Shown here: piece by piece, positions 36,402 through 45,661 of the stretch
How the letters are laid out: each line of letters starts with the position of its first letter
How positions within the stretch are numbered: position 1 is the stretch's first letter
DNA from: Actinomycetaceae bacterium MB13-C1-2
GTDB taxonomy: Bacteria > Actinomycetota > Actinomycetes > Actinomycetales > Actinomycetaceae
Reading direction: 5' to 3'
NCBI GenBank assembly: GCA_035621235.1
Contig: CP141731.1
Coordinates: 496,001-560,000, forward strand
Length of the DNA: 64,000 nucleotides
The notes under the pieces: model-generated
The model's database searches: none
Seen by the model: the letters and a program-made list of their open reading frames with translations, nothing else
What the model was told of the DNA's origin: nothing
Made by a program: the position numbers and the translations under genes

Positions 36402-36719
36402 TGACGACCTCCTTGTCGATATGTGTCCTGCCAATAGTAGTGCGAGCGAGAATATTCCTTGTGGTCATTTGTTCTACGAACGCGATTGAGAGCCTGAGTG
36501 CTAGGTTCCAAAGGTTGGTACGATCCGGGGACCGTTTCCCGACTGAGCAGTAGTACCACTGAAATGCCTACACCTCACCATTCGTTAACGATCACTTTCG
36601 CTGGCGGTTGGCCAGACGCAAAAGACCAACAAAAATGAAGGCGCTACTCACACAGTTCCCTAGATACTTCCGGCATCGTCGCCTTTTGTGGTCTCATTTT
36701 TTGTGCTTACAAGTCTAAG
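36402..36719. other. Gene-free stretch between the HEAT-like gene and tRNA-Gly
   Basis: About 318 bases with no gene, repeat or strong hairpin that I can support. A T-run (CATTTTTTGTGC, 36696-36707) lies 13 bases beyond the tRNA 3' end, but on the plus strand it is not oriented as a tRNA terminator. Confidence 0.4.
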
Positions 36720-36793
36720 TGGAGCGGGCGACGGGAATCGAACCCGCCTCTGAAGCTTGGGAAGCTTCCATTCTACCGATGAACTACGCCCGC
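36720..36793 (-). tRNA. tRNA-Gly (anticodon CCC)
   Basis: The minus strand folds into a cloverleaf: acceptor GCGGGCG pairs with CGCCCGC, the anticodon stem GAAGC/GCTTC encloses loop TTCCCAA with anticodon CCC, the T-arm holds GGTTCGATTCC, and CCA is encoded. Its 3' end is duplicated at 35537-35555, consistent with use as an integration target. Confidence 0.95.
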
Positions 36794-36966
36794 AAATCTC
36801 TGTGAGACCCGTAGAGTCTATCAACGTTTCTAAGTGCTTCGCACCCACCCCTCGCGATGTCCACCGACCCTGGAACGCTCCGGGGCCACTCTGCATCCCC
36901 ACCCAGCTCCTCGGTTACTCTCACGCCTCACATAGTCTCTACGCGCGAGTGTGCCAGGATCGTTCT

Positions 36967-37449
36967 ATGTCTCCTCGCCCCGTCGTCGCAACAGCAATCG
37001 TCGACTCCCTCGAAAACCCAACGCTACTACTCGCCGCCGAGCGCTCCTACCCCAAGTCCCTCGCTGGAATGTTCGAGCTTCCAGGCGGAAAGGTGGACGA
37101 GGGCGAGGACGCCCAGACCGCCCTCTTCCGCGAAATTCGCGAGGAATTGGGCGTAGAGATCATTCCTGGCAATCCTGTCCCCGCCCCAGAAGCTGCATTT
37201 GCCAAAATGGTAGACGAAGGACATGAACTTCCGACGGCCGGGCTCGGGTTCGCGCCCTGGCCAATCCTCGGCGGCCGTGTCATGTGGGTCTGGTTTTCAG
37301 AGTTGGCACCGGGAGAGGAAGCGCAGATGCTGGGGTCTCACCAATCCCTCGTCTGGACCTCACCAAAAGAAGCGCTTAGCCTGCCCTGGCTCCCGACAAA
37401 CATCCCTATCGTCAAGGCTTGTATCGAAGCTATGGCACGACCAAAATAG
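36967..37449 (+). CDS. NUDIX hydrolase (MutT-like)
   Basis: A 160-residue NUDIX protein starting at ATG 36967; the frame is open further upstream into the tRNA but has no domain there. The Nudix box reads GGKVDEGEDAQTALFREIRE followed by ELG, with all catalytic Glu positions present. It would hydrolyse a nucleoside diphosphate linked to another moiety, such as oxidised dGTP. There is no clear Shine-Dalgarno, so translation may be leaderless. It stands alone, convergent with the tRNA-Gly gene's upstream side. Confidence 0.88.
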   Translation: MSPRPVVATAIVDSLENPTLLLAAERSYPKSLAGMFELPGGKVDEGEDAQTALFREIREELGVEIIPGNPVPAPEAAFAKMVDEGHELPTAGLGFAPWPILGGRVMWVWFSELAPGEEAQMLGSHQSLVWTSPKEALSLPWLPTNIPIVKACIEAMARPK

Positions 37450-37812
37450 CCGGATATCAGAATTTCCCGATTTGCTCATCTCATTGGAACACTCCAACAT
37501 GCTGTCGATATCGGGATTCTCGGATGCTAGTGGAAAGCGAGTAACGAAATACAGCCTGAAGATCATTGCACCAGCGGACCCGGGCTGGTCCTCGCCTCAG
37601 GAGTACCTACTTCGCTTCGTTAGGAGCCTACAGTTGGGTCGTCCGACATGATTGTCTAGCGCACAGCATCGCGAAATACTGTCACACCCGCTATGTACTT
37701 GCGTGTGTTCTTGAATACTCCCTAGGCGTATATGGTGGCGTGTTTCGCACAGGTGGACATAGGCTCGTTCTAGAACGCTTTTACGGGGAGCCAACAAGAC
37801 TTAGGAATTCAA
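37450..37812. other. Intergenic region with a compound palindrome
   Basis: AGAATTTCCCGAT (37459-37471) pairs imperfectly with ATCGGGATTCT (37510-37520), and a perfect inner hairpin TTGGA/TCCAA (37484-37497) lies between. It follows the NUDIX stop by about 10 bases and may terminate it. The remaining ~290 bases before trx contain no gene I can support. Confidence 0.45.
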
Positions 37813-38178
37813 ATGAGCACAGTAAACCTGACTAACGAAGACTTTGAGAAGACCATAACCGATAACCCAATCGTCCTGGTCGATTTCTGGGCGGCCTGGT
37901 GCGGTCCGTGCCGTCAGTTCGCTCCGGTTTATGACAAGGCATCTGAGGAAAACTCGGACATCGTCTTCGGCAAAGTCGACACGGACGCTCAGAACGAACT
38001 TGCGGCGATGGCACAGATTACTTCGATCCCGACGCTGATGGCCTTCCGCGATGGCATCGCGATCTTCCGACAGGCTGGCGCTCTTCCTGGCCCAGCGTTG
38101 GCCGATCTGATCAAGCAGATCCGAGAAGTAGATATGGACGAGGTTCGCTTTCAGATCGCAGAGCAGGAAAGCAAGTAA
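37813..38178 (+). CDS. Thioredoxin
   Basis: A 121-residue thioredoxin with active site WAAWCGPCRQF (Cys positions near residues 32 and 35), the cis-proline segment TSIPTLMAFRDG and a slightly extended C-terminus (EVRFQIAEQESK). It reduces protein disulfides in the cytoplasm. AGGAA lies upstream of the ATG at 37813. A strong terminator follows. Confidence 0.95.
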   Translation: MSTVNLTNEDFEKTITDNPIVLVDFWAAWCGPCRQFAPVYDKASEENSDIVFGKVDTDAQNELAAMAQITSIPTLMAFRDGIAIFRQAGALPGPALADLIKQIREVDMDEVRFQIAEQESK

Positions 38179-38193
38179 CTCTTAACGTCGAAG

Positions 38194-38229
38194 ATGGGGT
38201 CTGGCACGAAAGTGTCGGGCCCCATTTTT
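38194..38229 (+). terminator. Rho-independent terminator of trx
   Basis: ATGGGGTCTGGCAC and GTGTCGGGCCCCAT pair around GAAA and are followed by TTTTT. It lies 16 bases past the thioredoxin stop and directly before the MITE. Confidence 0.88.
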
Positions 38230-38395
38230 CTAGGGTGTGTCTCCTAAATCTGTGCTCGGGCGAGGATGCCCGGGAAATTCGTGGTTGTAACGCGGAAGAG
38301 GAGGCTTTGCTGGTGGTAAAGCCGACGATAACAACGTAGTAAGCGCGGATTTCCCGATCACCACAGCGCGCAGGGATTTAGGAAACACACCCTAG
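38230..38395. mobile_element. Putative MITE, about 160 bp
   Basis: Near-perfect terminal inverted repeats (left GGGTGTGTCTCCTAAATC, right reading in reverse GGGTGTGTTTCCTAAATC) are flanked on both sides by CTAG (38230-38233 and 38392-38395). There is no coding capacity. The ends resemble IS5/IS427-type repeats that target CTAG or TA. The right CTAG overlaps the recR stop codon. Confidence 0.8.
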
Positions 38396-38991
38396 ACGCT
38401 CTGACGACCTTCTAGGGCCCTACCGAGGGTGATCTCGTCAGCATACTCAAGGTCCCCACCAACCGGGAGTCCAGATGCTAGCCGAGTGGCCTTCACCCCC
38501 ATCGTCGACACGCTTCGAGCGATGAACGAGGCTGTCGCCTCACCCTCAACAGTCGGATTGGTGGCGAGGATGATCTCGGTAACCGTGCCGTCGGCAAGGC
38601 GTGCAAACAACTCGCGCACTCGGAGTTGCTCAGCACCCACCCCGGCCAACGGATCGATTACTCCCCCAAGGACGTGGTACAGGCCCCGGAAGACGCGGGT
38701 TTTTTCAATTGCGCTAATATCTTTGGCTTCCTCAACCACGCAGAGGACAGTCTGATCGCGGCGTGGGTCCTCACAGATCTGGCACTTCTCGCCCTCGGTG
38801 ACGTTGCCACAGATGACACAAAAGTGGACGTCACGCTTCACAGTTTGGATGGCCTGAACCAGTCGCTCAACAGTCACCTCGTCCTCGTTCAGAAGATAAA
38901 AGGCAAGCCGCTGTGCACTCTTGGGCCCGATGCCAGGGAGTGCACCGAGTTCGTCGATCAGGTCCTGAATTGCACCCTGAAAGCTACTCAT
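38392..38991 (-). CDS. recR: Recombination mediator RecR
   Basis: A 199-residue RecR: helix-hairpin-helix ([20 protein letters not shown]), a Cys4 zinc finger ([18 protein letters not shown]) and a Toprim domain ([20 protein letters not shown]). It loads RecA with RecF/RecO in gap repair. The ATG overlaps the dnaX stop by four bases. The stop TAG (38394-38392) lies within the CTAG target of the neighbouring MITE; the C-terminus EGRQSV looks normal. Confidence 0.96.
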   Translation of the reverse strand: MSSFQGAIQDLIDELGALPGIGPKSAQRLAFYLLNEDEVTVERLVQAIQTVKRDVHFCVICGNVTEGEKCQICEDPRRDQTVLCVVEEAKDISAIEKTRVFRGLYHVLGGVIDPLAGVGAEQLRVRELFARLADGTVTEIILATNPTVEGEATASFIARSVSTMGVKATRLASGLPVGGDLEYADEITLGRALEGRQSV

Positions 38992-41360
38992 TCATCCTCC
39001 GCTTGCTCGAAAACCTCATCAATTATCTGGCCCCCCAGAATGTTTAGGACTCTTTCAGTCGCAGGCATTCCCCGGTATCGAGCCTCATTAATTTCATTTT
39101 CTGGCATCTCGGTGGTTGCACTCGGATTGGAGTTCGTGCCACCGGGCTCTCCCCGAACCTCGCTACGAAGAGAACTGGCGTCACCGCTTCCTGACGAAAG
39201 ATCATGTTCGGGATACGTCGCGTCTAACGACGCAGAGTTGGCGGTTGGGGGCTCCTCTGCCGAGGATTCCATAGAAGACTCGTCAATCGGAGGCTCATCC
39301 TCATCCGAATAGTCCGGCAAATCAGCAGACTCCGGGGATTTATCGCTCGGATCGCTAGAGTGCGAACCCCCAGATTGAGTTCCGATGGACTCGGCAGTTG
39401 CGGGAATCGACTCAGGTTTACTTGACCCCGGAGACACTTCCTCAACAGTTGTTTTCCCAGCTAGTTGCTCCGCCGTGCCCACCTCTGCGGTGAGATGCAT
39501 ACCGAATATCTCTGAAAGCACCTCACCCAGGTCCTGCTCGCCCTTCATGTTCTTGAATCGCCTGACGTAGCCCTCTTCAGCGAACGTAAAACGAACGGTA
39601 CCGCCGACGGATCCAACACCGCGGGTTGCCCCCAGAAGCGAACCGTACAGAGCTGATCGGGCCCCCATCGCTGAGAGCAGGGGTCGCCACTGCGAACGAA
39701 CTTCGTCCTCGGATGGAGCCACATCCTCAGCAGAAGACCCAGACGCTTTGGGGGGTGCCGACGGCGTGCTTCGAGATTCTGATTCCTGAGAACTGGCAGC
39801 GGGAGACTGCTGTGGGGCGGTCGCTTCCGGCCCTGTGTTTTGCACAGAAGACTCTTTGATCTCGGTCGAAGCGGACGTAACCGCAACTTGCGGCTCCTCA
39901 GTTGGAACCGAACCCGAAGGGCGAACATCCCGGCTTGTAGAAAGGGAGGCAGTCGAGGGACCATGCGACGACCCGGCGTTCTCTGCAGCAGGAACCTCGG
40001 ACATGGGCGTCGATCCGCTGGTCGTAACAGATGGAGTCACGGGATCGGGCGTTGAACTTTTGCCTACCCTTGCCGAAGACGGATCTGAAGAATGACCATC
40101 CGTCTGTAGAGAGACAGAATGATTGTCACGACGCGGAGAGATGGAAGGATTCGCAGGACCGGGCGTTGATCGAACCCCACTCTTTTTGGAAGAAGTGGGG
40201 GTGGACTCAACAGGAGAGACGTAAGTTGCCACTGGCACAGTGGCGCCAGACTCGCCCGATGGTTGCTCCACCAACAACCGCGCGATCAGCAATTCTAGTT
40301 GCAACCTAGGTGCAGTTGCGCCGGTCATCTCCCGGAGCGCTTCTTCTACCAGGTCGGCCCGCCGCGACATTAGTTTGGTGCCCCACCGCTCAGCCTGAGA
40401 GAGCATCGTGGCCAGCTGATCGCTAGGAACTCCAAGCAGAATGTCCTGGGACCGCTCGGGGCCCGCGAGCGCAGCGACAATCATGTCTCGCAGACGTTGA
40501 AGCAAGTCCTGGGCGAAGCGCCTGGGCTCATGACCTCCCCCGACGACTTCTTCCACAACCGAAAACGCACCGGCTCCATCGCCCACTCCGAGTGCCTCAA
40601 CCATGCGATCCAACAACGCAGCATCCGTAAAGCCCAGCAGGTGCGTGGCCTGCTCTAAAGTCACATTTCCATCCGAGCCGGCAATCAGTTGATCCAAAAC
40701 CGACAGAGAATCACGAACCGAACCGCCACCGGCGCGAACCACTAAAGGGAGTGCCGCCTCATCGATTGTTACCTTCTCCTGAACACATATCTTCCTTAGA
40801 TACGGCATCAAGACATTCGGCGGTACAAGCCTGAACGGATAGTGATGAGTACGCGAGCGAATCGTCGAAATAACCTTGTCCGGTTCGGTCGTCGCGAAAA
40901 TAAACTTCACGTGCTCAGGAGGTTCTTCAACCAGCTTTAGCAACGCGTTGAACCCGTGCGAGGTCACCATATGGGCCTCGTCTAGAATGAAGATACGGTA
41001 TCGGTCACGACTCGGAGCGAACTCAGCGCGCTCACGAAGACTACGAGCATCGTCAACGCCCGAGTTCGAAGCCGCATCTATCTCCATAACGTCGAGAGAT
41101 CCGGGACCACCCGACGCAAGCTCAATACAAGACTCGCATTTGCCGCATGGCGTTGGTGTAGGGCCCTCGGCGCAGTTCAGGCTCCGCGCAAGAATTCTGG
41201 CCGACGTCGTCTTCCCACAACCACGAGGACCCGAAAAGAGGAAGGCATGCGCGATCCGCCCGGAGGATAGGGCGTTCTGAAGAGCTGTCGTTACGTGTTC
41301 CTGCCCAATCACGTCCTGAAACGTGTCGGGTCGATACCTGCGATACAGAGCTGTCGTCAC
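38988..41360 (-). CDS. dnaX: DNA polymerase III subunit gamma/tau
   Basis: A 790-residue clamp-loader ATPase. Walker [18 protein letters not shown], a zinc module ([18 protein letters not shown]), DEAHMV and sensor regions are normal to about residue 370. A long Ser/Pro/Thr-rich linker (about residues 370-540) leads to a tau-type C-terminal domain ([20 protein letters not shown]) and an acidic tail. It drives clamp loading and replisome coupling. It is followed directly by recR. Confidence 0.95.
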   Translation of the reverse strand: MTTALYRRYRPDTFQDVIGQEHVTTALQNALSSGRIAHAFLFSGPRGCGKTTSARILARSLNCAEGPTPTPCGKCESCIELASGGPGSLDVMEIDAASNSGVDDARSLRERAEFAPSRDRYRIFILDEAHMVTSHGFNALLKLVEEPPEHVKFIFATTEPDKVISTIRSRTHHYPFRLVPPNVLMPYLRKICVQEKVTIDEAALPLVVRAGGGSVRDSLSVLDQLIAGSDGNVTLEQATHLLGFTDAALLDRMVEALGVGDGAGAFSVVEEVVGGGHEPRRFAQDLLQRLRDMIVAALAGPERSQDILLGVPSDQLATMLSQAERWGTKLMSRRADLVEEALREMTGATAPRLQLELLIARLLVEQPSGESGATVPVATYVSPVESTPTSSKKSGVRSTPGPANPSISPRRDNHSVSLQTDGHSSDPSSARVGKSSTPDPVTPSVTTSGSTPMSEVPAAENAGSSHGPSTASLSTSRDVRPSGSVPTEEPQVAVTSASTEIKESSVQNTGPEATAPQQSPAASSQESESRSTPSAPPKASGSSAEDVAPSEDEVRSQWRPLLSAMGARSALYGSLLGATRGVGSVGGTVRFTFAEEGYVRRFKNMKGEQDLGEVLSEIFGMHLTAEVGTAEQLAGKTTVEEVSPGSSKPESIPATAESIGTQSGGSHSSDPSDKSPESADLPDYSDEDEPPIDESSMESSAEEPPTANSASLDATYPEHDLSSGSGDASSLRSEVRGEPGGTNSNPSATTEMPENEINEARYRGMPATERVLNILGGQIIDEVFEQAEDE

Positions 41361-41443
41361 ACCTAGACCTTAGAACGAACCACCGTCAAAACGATGTCCT
41401 GCGCCAGGCTCCAGCAGCGCCGCGGCGTCACTCTAGAAATTAA

Positions 41444-41533
41444 GTGGCCCCCGCGCACCCGACAGAGCGCCCCTATCCTTGCTGCCTTCCGGCCCTGGGG
41501 AGGTTCAGGGGATGCCGTCGCACGGGGACCGCC
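41444..41533 (-). ncRNA. ffs: Small signal recognition particle RNA (4.5S type)
   Basis: The minus strand contains the conserved SRP domain IV core GGCATCCCCTGAACC, then CAGGGCCGGAAGGCAGCAAG, with end pairing between GGTCCCCGTGCG and CGCGGGGGCC. It is about 90 nt, the short bacterial type. It lies upstream of dnaX, a common Gram-positive arrangement. Confidence 0.93.
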
Positions 41534-41728
41534 CATAAGTCTACACAACGAACGGTTGCCTTAGCGGACAGCCGAATGTTTCCAAGTGAACCAGCCTCAT
41601 CCAGAAGAGTTGAGAAGCGGACTTGCTAGTCTTTGCTTTCTGACACTCCGAGCTTTCGGGATATCCCTAACCGTAGTCTCCGGGCCTCCCGGTTACATCG
41701 GGACCCTCAGCGGCATAGCGTTTAGTAC

Positions 41729-43207
41729 ATGACAACTCCTTATCCGCACACAACGCCGCCCACTGCGGCGCCCCAGGGCCTTCCACCACAGGCTCCCGCG
41801 ACCCAATCCGCGCAGCCAGCTAACAGTCAGGTCGCGACAACGACAAAGCCGCCGCGACGCTTCTTCCTAACCCTCCTTGAACTCTGCGCACTCGGTACTT
41901 TTGGTTGGGTTGCGATTGCAGCGGTATTCACCCTGGCCGGGCTCGGCCTTGGCCTACTAATGGTCCTCGGTATCGGCCTGCTTTTCTTAGTCGGCCTGGT
42001 TTACGTCCTTTACGGAATTGGAGCATTCGAGGTTCTAAGGGTCGATGGCCTTTACCACCTTGGCGTCGAACCCGTTCCATTTAGTTCCCCGAGAGGACCC
42101 GGCTTCAAAGAGTGGGTTCGGTCCCTACTCAGTCAGCTGGGAGTCGGCCGCATGTGGGTGGCACTGGGAAGTTTCCTCATTTCCGCAGTAGGCGGAACGG
42201 TAATGCTGTCCCTCATTCAAGGCGCAGTCTTCTCCATCCCTAGGGGCATCTCACAGATAGCATTGATCGCCAGGACCGCACCGGCTGACTACGGTTCACT
42301 TTTCTGGGTTCATCCTGATCACGGCTATGGGATGCTCGGTAATCTACTTCCCGGCGGCCTTTGGTGGGGCGGAGGCGGACCGATGTGGAACCTGATCGGA
42401 GCCTTCCTCGGCCTGCTTGCCGCTGTTGCGTTGGTGTACGGCATCCGTGCGGCCAACATCGCGATCATTAGTTCCTCAGCTCGTACCACCCAGCTGTCGA
42501 AGCAAGCCCGAAGCGCCCAGATGCAAGCTCAGACAAACTTCATGCAGCGCGAGGGCGCGGTCAGAGCAGCCGAAGTCGAGCGGACTCGGATTGAGCGTGA
42601 CCTGCACGACGGAGTTCAACCTCGACTTGTCTCCGTTGCCATGACCCTAGGACTAGCACAACAACAAATTGACACAGACCCTGACAAGGCCAAGGAACTA
42701 GTCTCTGAAGCCCACACCTCAACTAAGGCAGCCATCACCGAACTTAGGCAACTTGCGCGAGGTGTCCATGCGTCCGTCCTTGACGACCGCGGCCTGGACG
42801 CAGCACTTTCCGCTCTGGTTGGCCGCTCACCCGTCCCCACCAGGCTAGATATACGGCTCGTTGACGCCACGGGCGCACCGGTCGCCCGCGCCAGTCGTGA
42901 GGCCGAAACTGCCGTCTACTTTGCCATCGCCGAGTCGCTAACAAACGCGGCGAAGCACTCACGGGCCGAGGAGTGCCGGATAACAGTCAGACTACGACCG
43001 AATCCCAATCCCACTCCTGGCTCCCCTCGTACGGGCTACCTGTGGACCAGAGTGGAAGACAACGGAGTCGGAGGTGCCCGGGTCACTCCTGGCGGCGGTC
43101 TCGACGGAATCATCAATCGGGTAAACGCGGCTGGCGGGTCGGTCCGACTCGACAGTCCCGCTGGCGGCCCGACGTCATTGGAGGTTAGCGTCCCATGCGC
43201 GTTCTAA
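41729..43207 (+). CDS. Sensor histidine kinase (NarL/DesK-type, HisKA_3)
   Basis: A 492-residue membrane sensor. After a Pro-rich N-terminus come four to six hydrophobic segments (residues about 50-260, LTLLELCALGTFGWVAIAAV onward). The phospho-accepting His lies in ERTRIERDLHDGVQPRLVS (about residue 290), and the HATPase_c region has ESLTNAAKHSRAEEC and DNGVGGARVTPGGGLDGI. It autophosphorylates and transfers to the response regulator encoded by the overlapping downstream gene. The signal is unknown, but the third gene suggests envelope stress. Confidence 0.92.
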   Translation: MTTPYPHTTPPTAAPQGLPPQAPATQSAQPANSQVATTTKPPRRFFLTLLELCALGTFGWVAIAAVFTLAGLGLGLLMVLGIGLLFLVGLVYVLYGIGAFEVLRVDGLYHLGVEPVPFSSPRGPGFKEWVRSLLSQLGVGRMWVALGSFLISAVGGTVMLSLIQGAVFSIPRGISQIALIARTAPADYGSLFWVHPDHGYGMLGNLLPGGLWWGGGGPMWNLIGAFLGLLAAVALVYGIRAANIAIISSSARTTQLSKQARSAQMQAQTNFMQREGAVRAAEVERTRIERDLHDGVQPRLVSVAMTLGLAQQQIDTDPDKAKELVSEAHTSTKAAITELRQLARGVHASVLDDRGLDAALSALVGRSPVPTRLDIRLVDATGAPVARASREAETAVYFAIAESLTNAAKHSRAEECRITVRLRPNPNPTPGSPRTGYLWTRVEDNGVGGARVTPGGGLDGIINRVNAAGGSVRLDSPAGGPTSLEVSVPCAF

Positions 43208-43896
43208 TTTGTGAAGACTCTGTTTTATTGCGCGAGGGGGTGGCGCGCCTACTTGAGTTCTCTGGACATCAGGTGGTGGCGGCACTACCTGGAATCGAGG
43301 ACCTTGAGGCTACCGTCGACGCCTCGAAACCCGATCTTTGTATTCTCGACGTTCGACTTCCTCCAACGTTCACGGACGAGGGGGTTCGCGCTGCACTCCG
43401 ACTTCGCGAGAATCATCCCGATCTTGCCCTTTTGGTTCTCTCCCAGTATGTCGAGGAACGCTACGCGAGCGAGTTGATAAGCGGGTCCACCGGCTCACTC
43501 GGATACCTCCTCAAAGACCGCGTCGCTGACGTTGACGAGTTCATCGCTTCTTTGGAGCAGGTGGCCGGTGGCGCGACCATCCTCGATCCAGAGGTTGTTG
43601 CACAACTTATCGGGCGCAAGCAGCAGGACGTAAAGATGCAAAGGCTGACGCCCCGCGAACGCTCCGTCCTCGCGCTGATGGCTGAGGGTAGATCAAACCA
43701 GGCAATCGCGGAGGAACTATTTCTCTCGGAAGCCAGCATCGAGAAACACATAACTTCGATCTTCCAGAAACTCGAACTTGAGCAAGATGATTCAGGCAAC
43801 CGAAGGGTTTTAGCCACACTCGCTCACCTAGAAAACACAGCCGGAGCGACGCAGACGAATCCCGCAGAGGCCGGACCAAGAAAGGCTTGGAAATGA
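43195..43896 (+). CDS. LuxR-family response regulator
   Basis: A 233-residue NarL-type regulator with the receiver Asp in KPDLCILDVRLPP (about residue 53) and a C-terminal HTH (LTPRERSVLALMAEGRSNQ, then AIAEELFLSEASIEKHITSI). It starts inside the kinase gene (13-bp overlap) and its stop overlaps the next gene in ATGA. It is the partner of the kinase just upstream. Confidence 0.94.
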   Translation: MRVLICEDSVLLREGVARLLEFSGHQVVAALPGIEDLEATVDASKPDLCILDVRLPPTFTDEGVRAALRLRENHPDLALLVLSQYVEERYASELISGSTGSLGYLLKDRVADVDEFIASLEQVAGGATILDPEVVAQLIGRKQQDVKMQRLTPRERSVLALMAEGRSNQAIAEELFLSEASIEKHITSIFQKLELEQDDSGNRRVLATLAHLENTAGATQTNPAEAGPRKAWK

Positions 43897-44711
43897 CGTA
43901 CCCAAATCCGCAAGAACGCCCGGCCACGGCTCCAAATGCAGGGTCAACTCCCATGGCCCGGACGATCACGCTGGTTGTGGCGATTGTCGGTGCCATAGCG
44001 CTAATCGCCACAATCGGGAGCGGCATGTCGCGCTTGTTCCCGCTTCCGGGGCCACTCACCGTCCAACCACTGCAGCCGCTGAACACGGACGGAATCAGTG
44101 AGATTGATATCGATGCCGCCGCTTCTGACTTCACAGTCGAGTTCGGCCCGGTCGAAGAGGCAGAACTAGCGGTCGCCGGGGGGCACGATACCGGATGGAA
44201 TATGAGTCGAGACGGGGCCTCACTACGGGTGACGCAGGAGGGCAACTGGGGTTCCTTCTTCGGTTGGAACTACGATTGGGATTTCGACGATGACCCCTGG
44301 TCCCAGGTAGTTCTAACGCTTCCAGAATCACTGCAGGATTCAGCGCTCGAACTCAACGTCTCAATGGCGGGGGGCTCATTCTCGACGACCGGCTCATTCG
44401 CAATCGTCGATGTCGAGTTGGCTGGCGGGAGAGCGGACCTAGATCTCACGGACGTCCAAGAAGCGTCCTTTAGCCTCGCAGCCGGCTCGCTAACAGCGTC
44501 TTTGGACGGGATCCCCCCTCGAAATATCGACGTCGATGTGGCAGCAGGCACCATGAACCTAAAGGTGCCAGATGTTGCGTACGCACTCGAACTAGAAGTC
44601 GGTGCGGGTTCCTTTTCAAACGGCTTAAGAACTGATCCATCGCAGGCATCTCAGCACCTGATTGACATAGATCTGGCCGCTGGCTCTCTGAATCTGGCCC
44701 CGGTCAAGTAG
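43893..44711 (+). CDS. DUF4097-like membrane/surface protein
   Basis: A 272-residue protein with a short cytoplasmic N-terminus, one membrane helix (ITLVVAIVGAIALIATI, residues about 27-43) and a right-handed beta-solenoid-like exterior of repeated hydrophobic strands (EIDIDAAASDFTVEFG, DVELAGGRADLDL, FSLAAGSLTASL, DIDLAAGSLNLAP). This is the pattern of DUF4097-type beta-strand repeat proteins. ATG 43893 overlaps the regulator stop (ATGA), so it belongs to the kinase-regulator operon, in the way LiaF-type proteins accompany LiaSR. Confidence 0.8.
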   Translation: MTYPNPQERPATAPNAGSTPMARTITLVVAIVGAIALIATIGSGMSRLFPLPGPLTVQPLQPLNTDGISEIDIDAAASDFTVEFGPVEEAELAVAGGHDTGWNMSRDGASLRVTQEGNWGSFFGWNYDWDFDDDPWSQVVLTLPESLQDSALELNVSMAGGSFSTTGSFAIVDVELAGGRADLDLTDVQEASFSLAAGSLTASLDGIPPRNIDVDVAAGTMNLKVPDVAYALELEVGAGSFSNGLRTDPSQASQHLIDIDLAAGSLNLAPVK

Positions 44712-44793
44712 TCCACTGGCCTCACCTGGGTGTCGGGTACTCGTGCTCTCGCATAGCGAGGGTTGTGGCCTGGACTTGTTGCGCGTCATTTCC

Positions 44794-44840
44794 TGCCCGG
44801 ATTGAAGACTCACAAGTGGATGCAGGACTCAATCCGGGCA
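44794..44840 (+). terminator. Palindrome between the DUF4097-like gene and tpx
   Basis: TGCCCGGATTGA (44794-44805) and TCAATCCGGGCA (44829-44840) form a perfect 12-bp stem with a 23-base loop, 83 bases past the stop. It is a likely 3' end or bidirectional structure, with no T-run. Confidence 0.5.
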
Positions 44841-44889
44841 TCGAGCCTCGGGGCTACCAAGATCGGCTTTAGAGTGGGACCATGGTCAT

Positions 44890-45387
44890 ATGAGTGAGAT
44901 TGCTTTTCATGGAAATCCAGTGCACACAATCGGGGAACTACCCGCAGTTGGTTCCGCTGCTCCAGAGTTCACGGTGGTTGACTCTGACCTCAATGCCATA
45001 GAACTTGGCGCACTGCCGCAAGGCCGTGTCATCTTGAACATCTTTCCGTCTATTGATACCGGAGTCTGTGCAACAGCAGTACGCCGATTCAATGAGTTGG
45101 CCGCCAATCTGGATCGCACCACCGTGGTGTGCGTCTCGAAGGACCTCCCTTTCGCCCTTGGACGTTTCTGCGGAGCCGAGGGCATCGATGGAGTAATCGT
45201 CACATCAGCCTTCCGTTCCTCGTTCGGTGAGGACTACGGCGTGACGATGGTGGACGGTCCGCTTGAGGGTCTGCTCTCCCGCGCTGTTGTGGTCTTGGAC
45301 GAGGACGGGACGATCGTCTATACCGAGCAGGTACCCGAGATCGGTCAGGAGCCGGATTACGAGGCGGCCCTAGCTGCGCTCGCCTAG
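44890..45387 (+). CDS. tpx: Thiol peroxidase (Tpx, 2-Cys peroxiredoxin)
   Basis: A 165-residue peroxiredoxin. The peroxidatic Cys is in [15 protein letters not shown] (about residue 60) and the resolving Cys in [11 protein letters not shown] (about 95), as in the Tpx class. It detoxifies peroxides with thioredoxin as reductant; a thioredoxin gene lies 7 kb upstream. Start ATG 44890 has a weak ribosome-binding site. Confidence 0.94.
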   Translation: MSEIAFHGNPVHTIGELPAVGSAAPEFTVVDSDLNAIELGALPQGRVILNIFPSIDTGVCATAVRRFNELAANLDRTTVVCVSKDLPFALGRFCGAEGIDGVIVTSAFRSSFGEDYGVTMVDGPLEGLLSRAVVVLDEDGTIVYTEQVPEIGQEPDYEAALAALA

Positions 45388-45404
45388 CCACCCCTCCAGG
45401 TTTG

Positions 45405-45465
45405 CCAATCAGATTGGGAGACGACACGCCGTGAATTCGGCCCAAGAGTTTCCCTATCTGATTGG
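45405..45465. repeat. 61-bp palindromic element, copy A
   Basis: The element runs from CCAATCAGATTGGG to CCCTATCTGATTGG, in the opposite orientation to copies B and C; its reverse shares the internal core ACGGCGTGTCG. It lies 18 bp past the tpx stop, in the convergent gap facing the beta-helix lipoprotein gene. Confidence 0.9.
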
Positions 45466-45530
45466 AAAACCAGAGCCGGGGTTGCTGCCTGGTGAGCCCG
45501 AGTATCGGATCCAATCGCTAGCCAATTCAC

Positions 45531-45600
45531 TTCCTAGCAGATCCAGTTCCTAGCAGATCCAGTTCCTAGCAGATCCAGTTCCTAGCAGATCCAGTTCCTA
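45531..45600. repeat. 16-bp tandem repeat, 4.4 copies
   Basis: Four exact copies of TTCCTAGCAGATCCAG plus a partial fifth, in non-coding DNA just before a terminator hairpin. It may be a slippage-variable tract useful for strain typing. No function is visible. Confidence 0.95.
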
Positions 45601-45604
45601 ATAG

Positions 45605-45644
45605 AGTTTGGCTCCCCACTCACGTCTGAGTAGGGAGCCAAACT
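45605..45644. terminator. Bidirectional terminator hairpin
   Basis: AGTTTGGCTCCCCACTC pairs with the complementary arm ending TAGGGAGCCAAACT around a short loop. It lies 17 bases past the stop of the beta-helix lipoprotein gene on the minus strand. Confidence 0.75.
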
Positions 45645-45661
45645 GGGTCAACGAGGCAACG

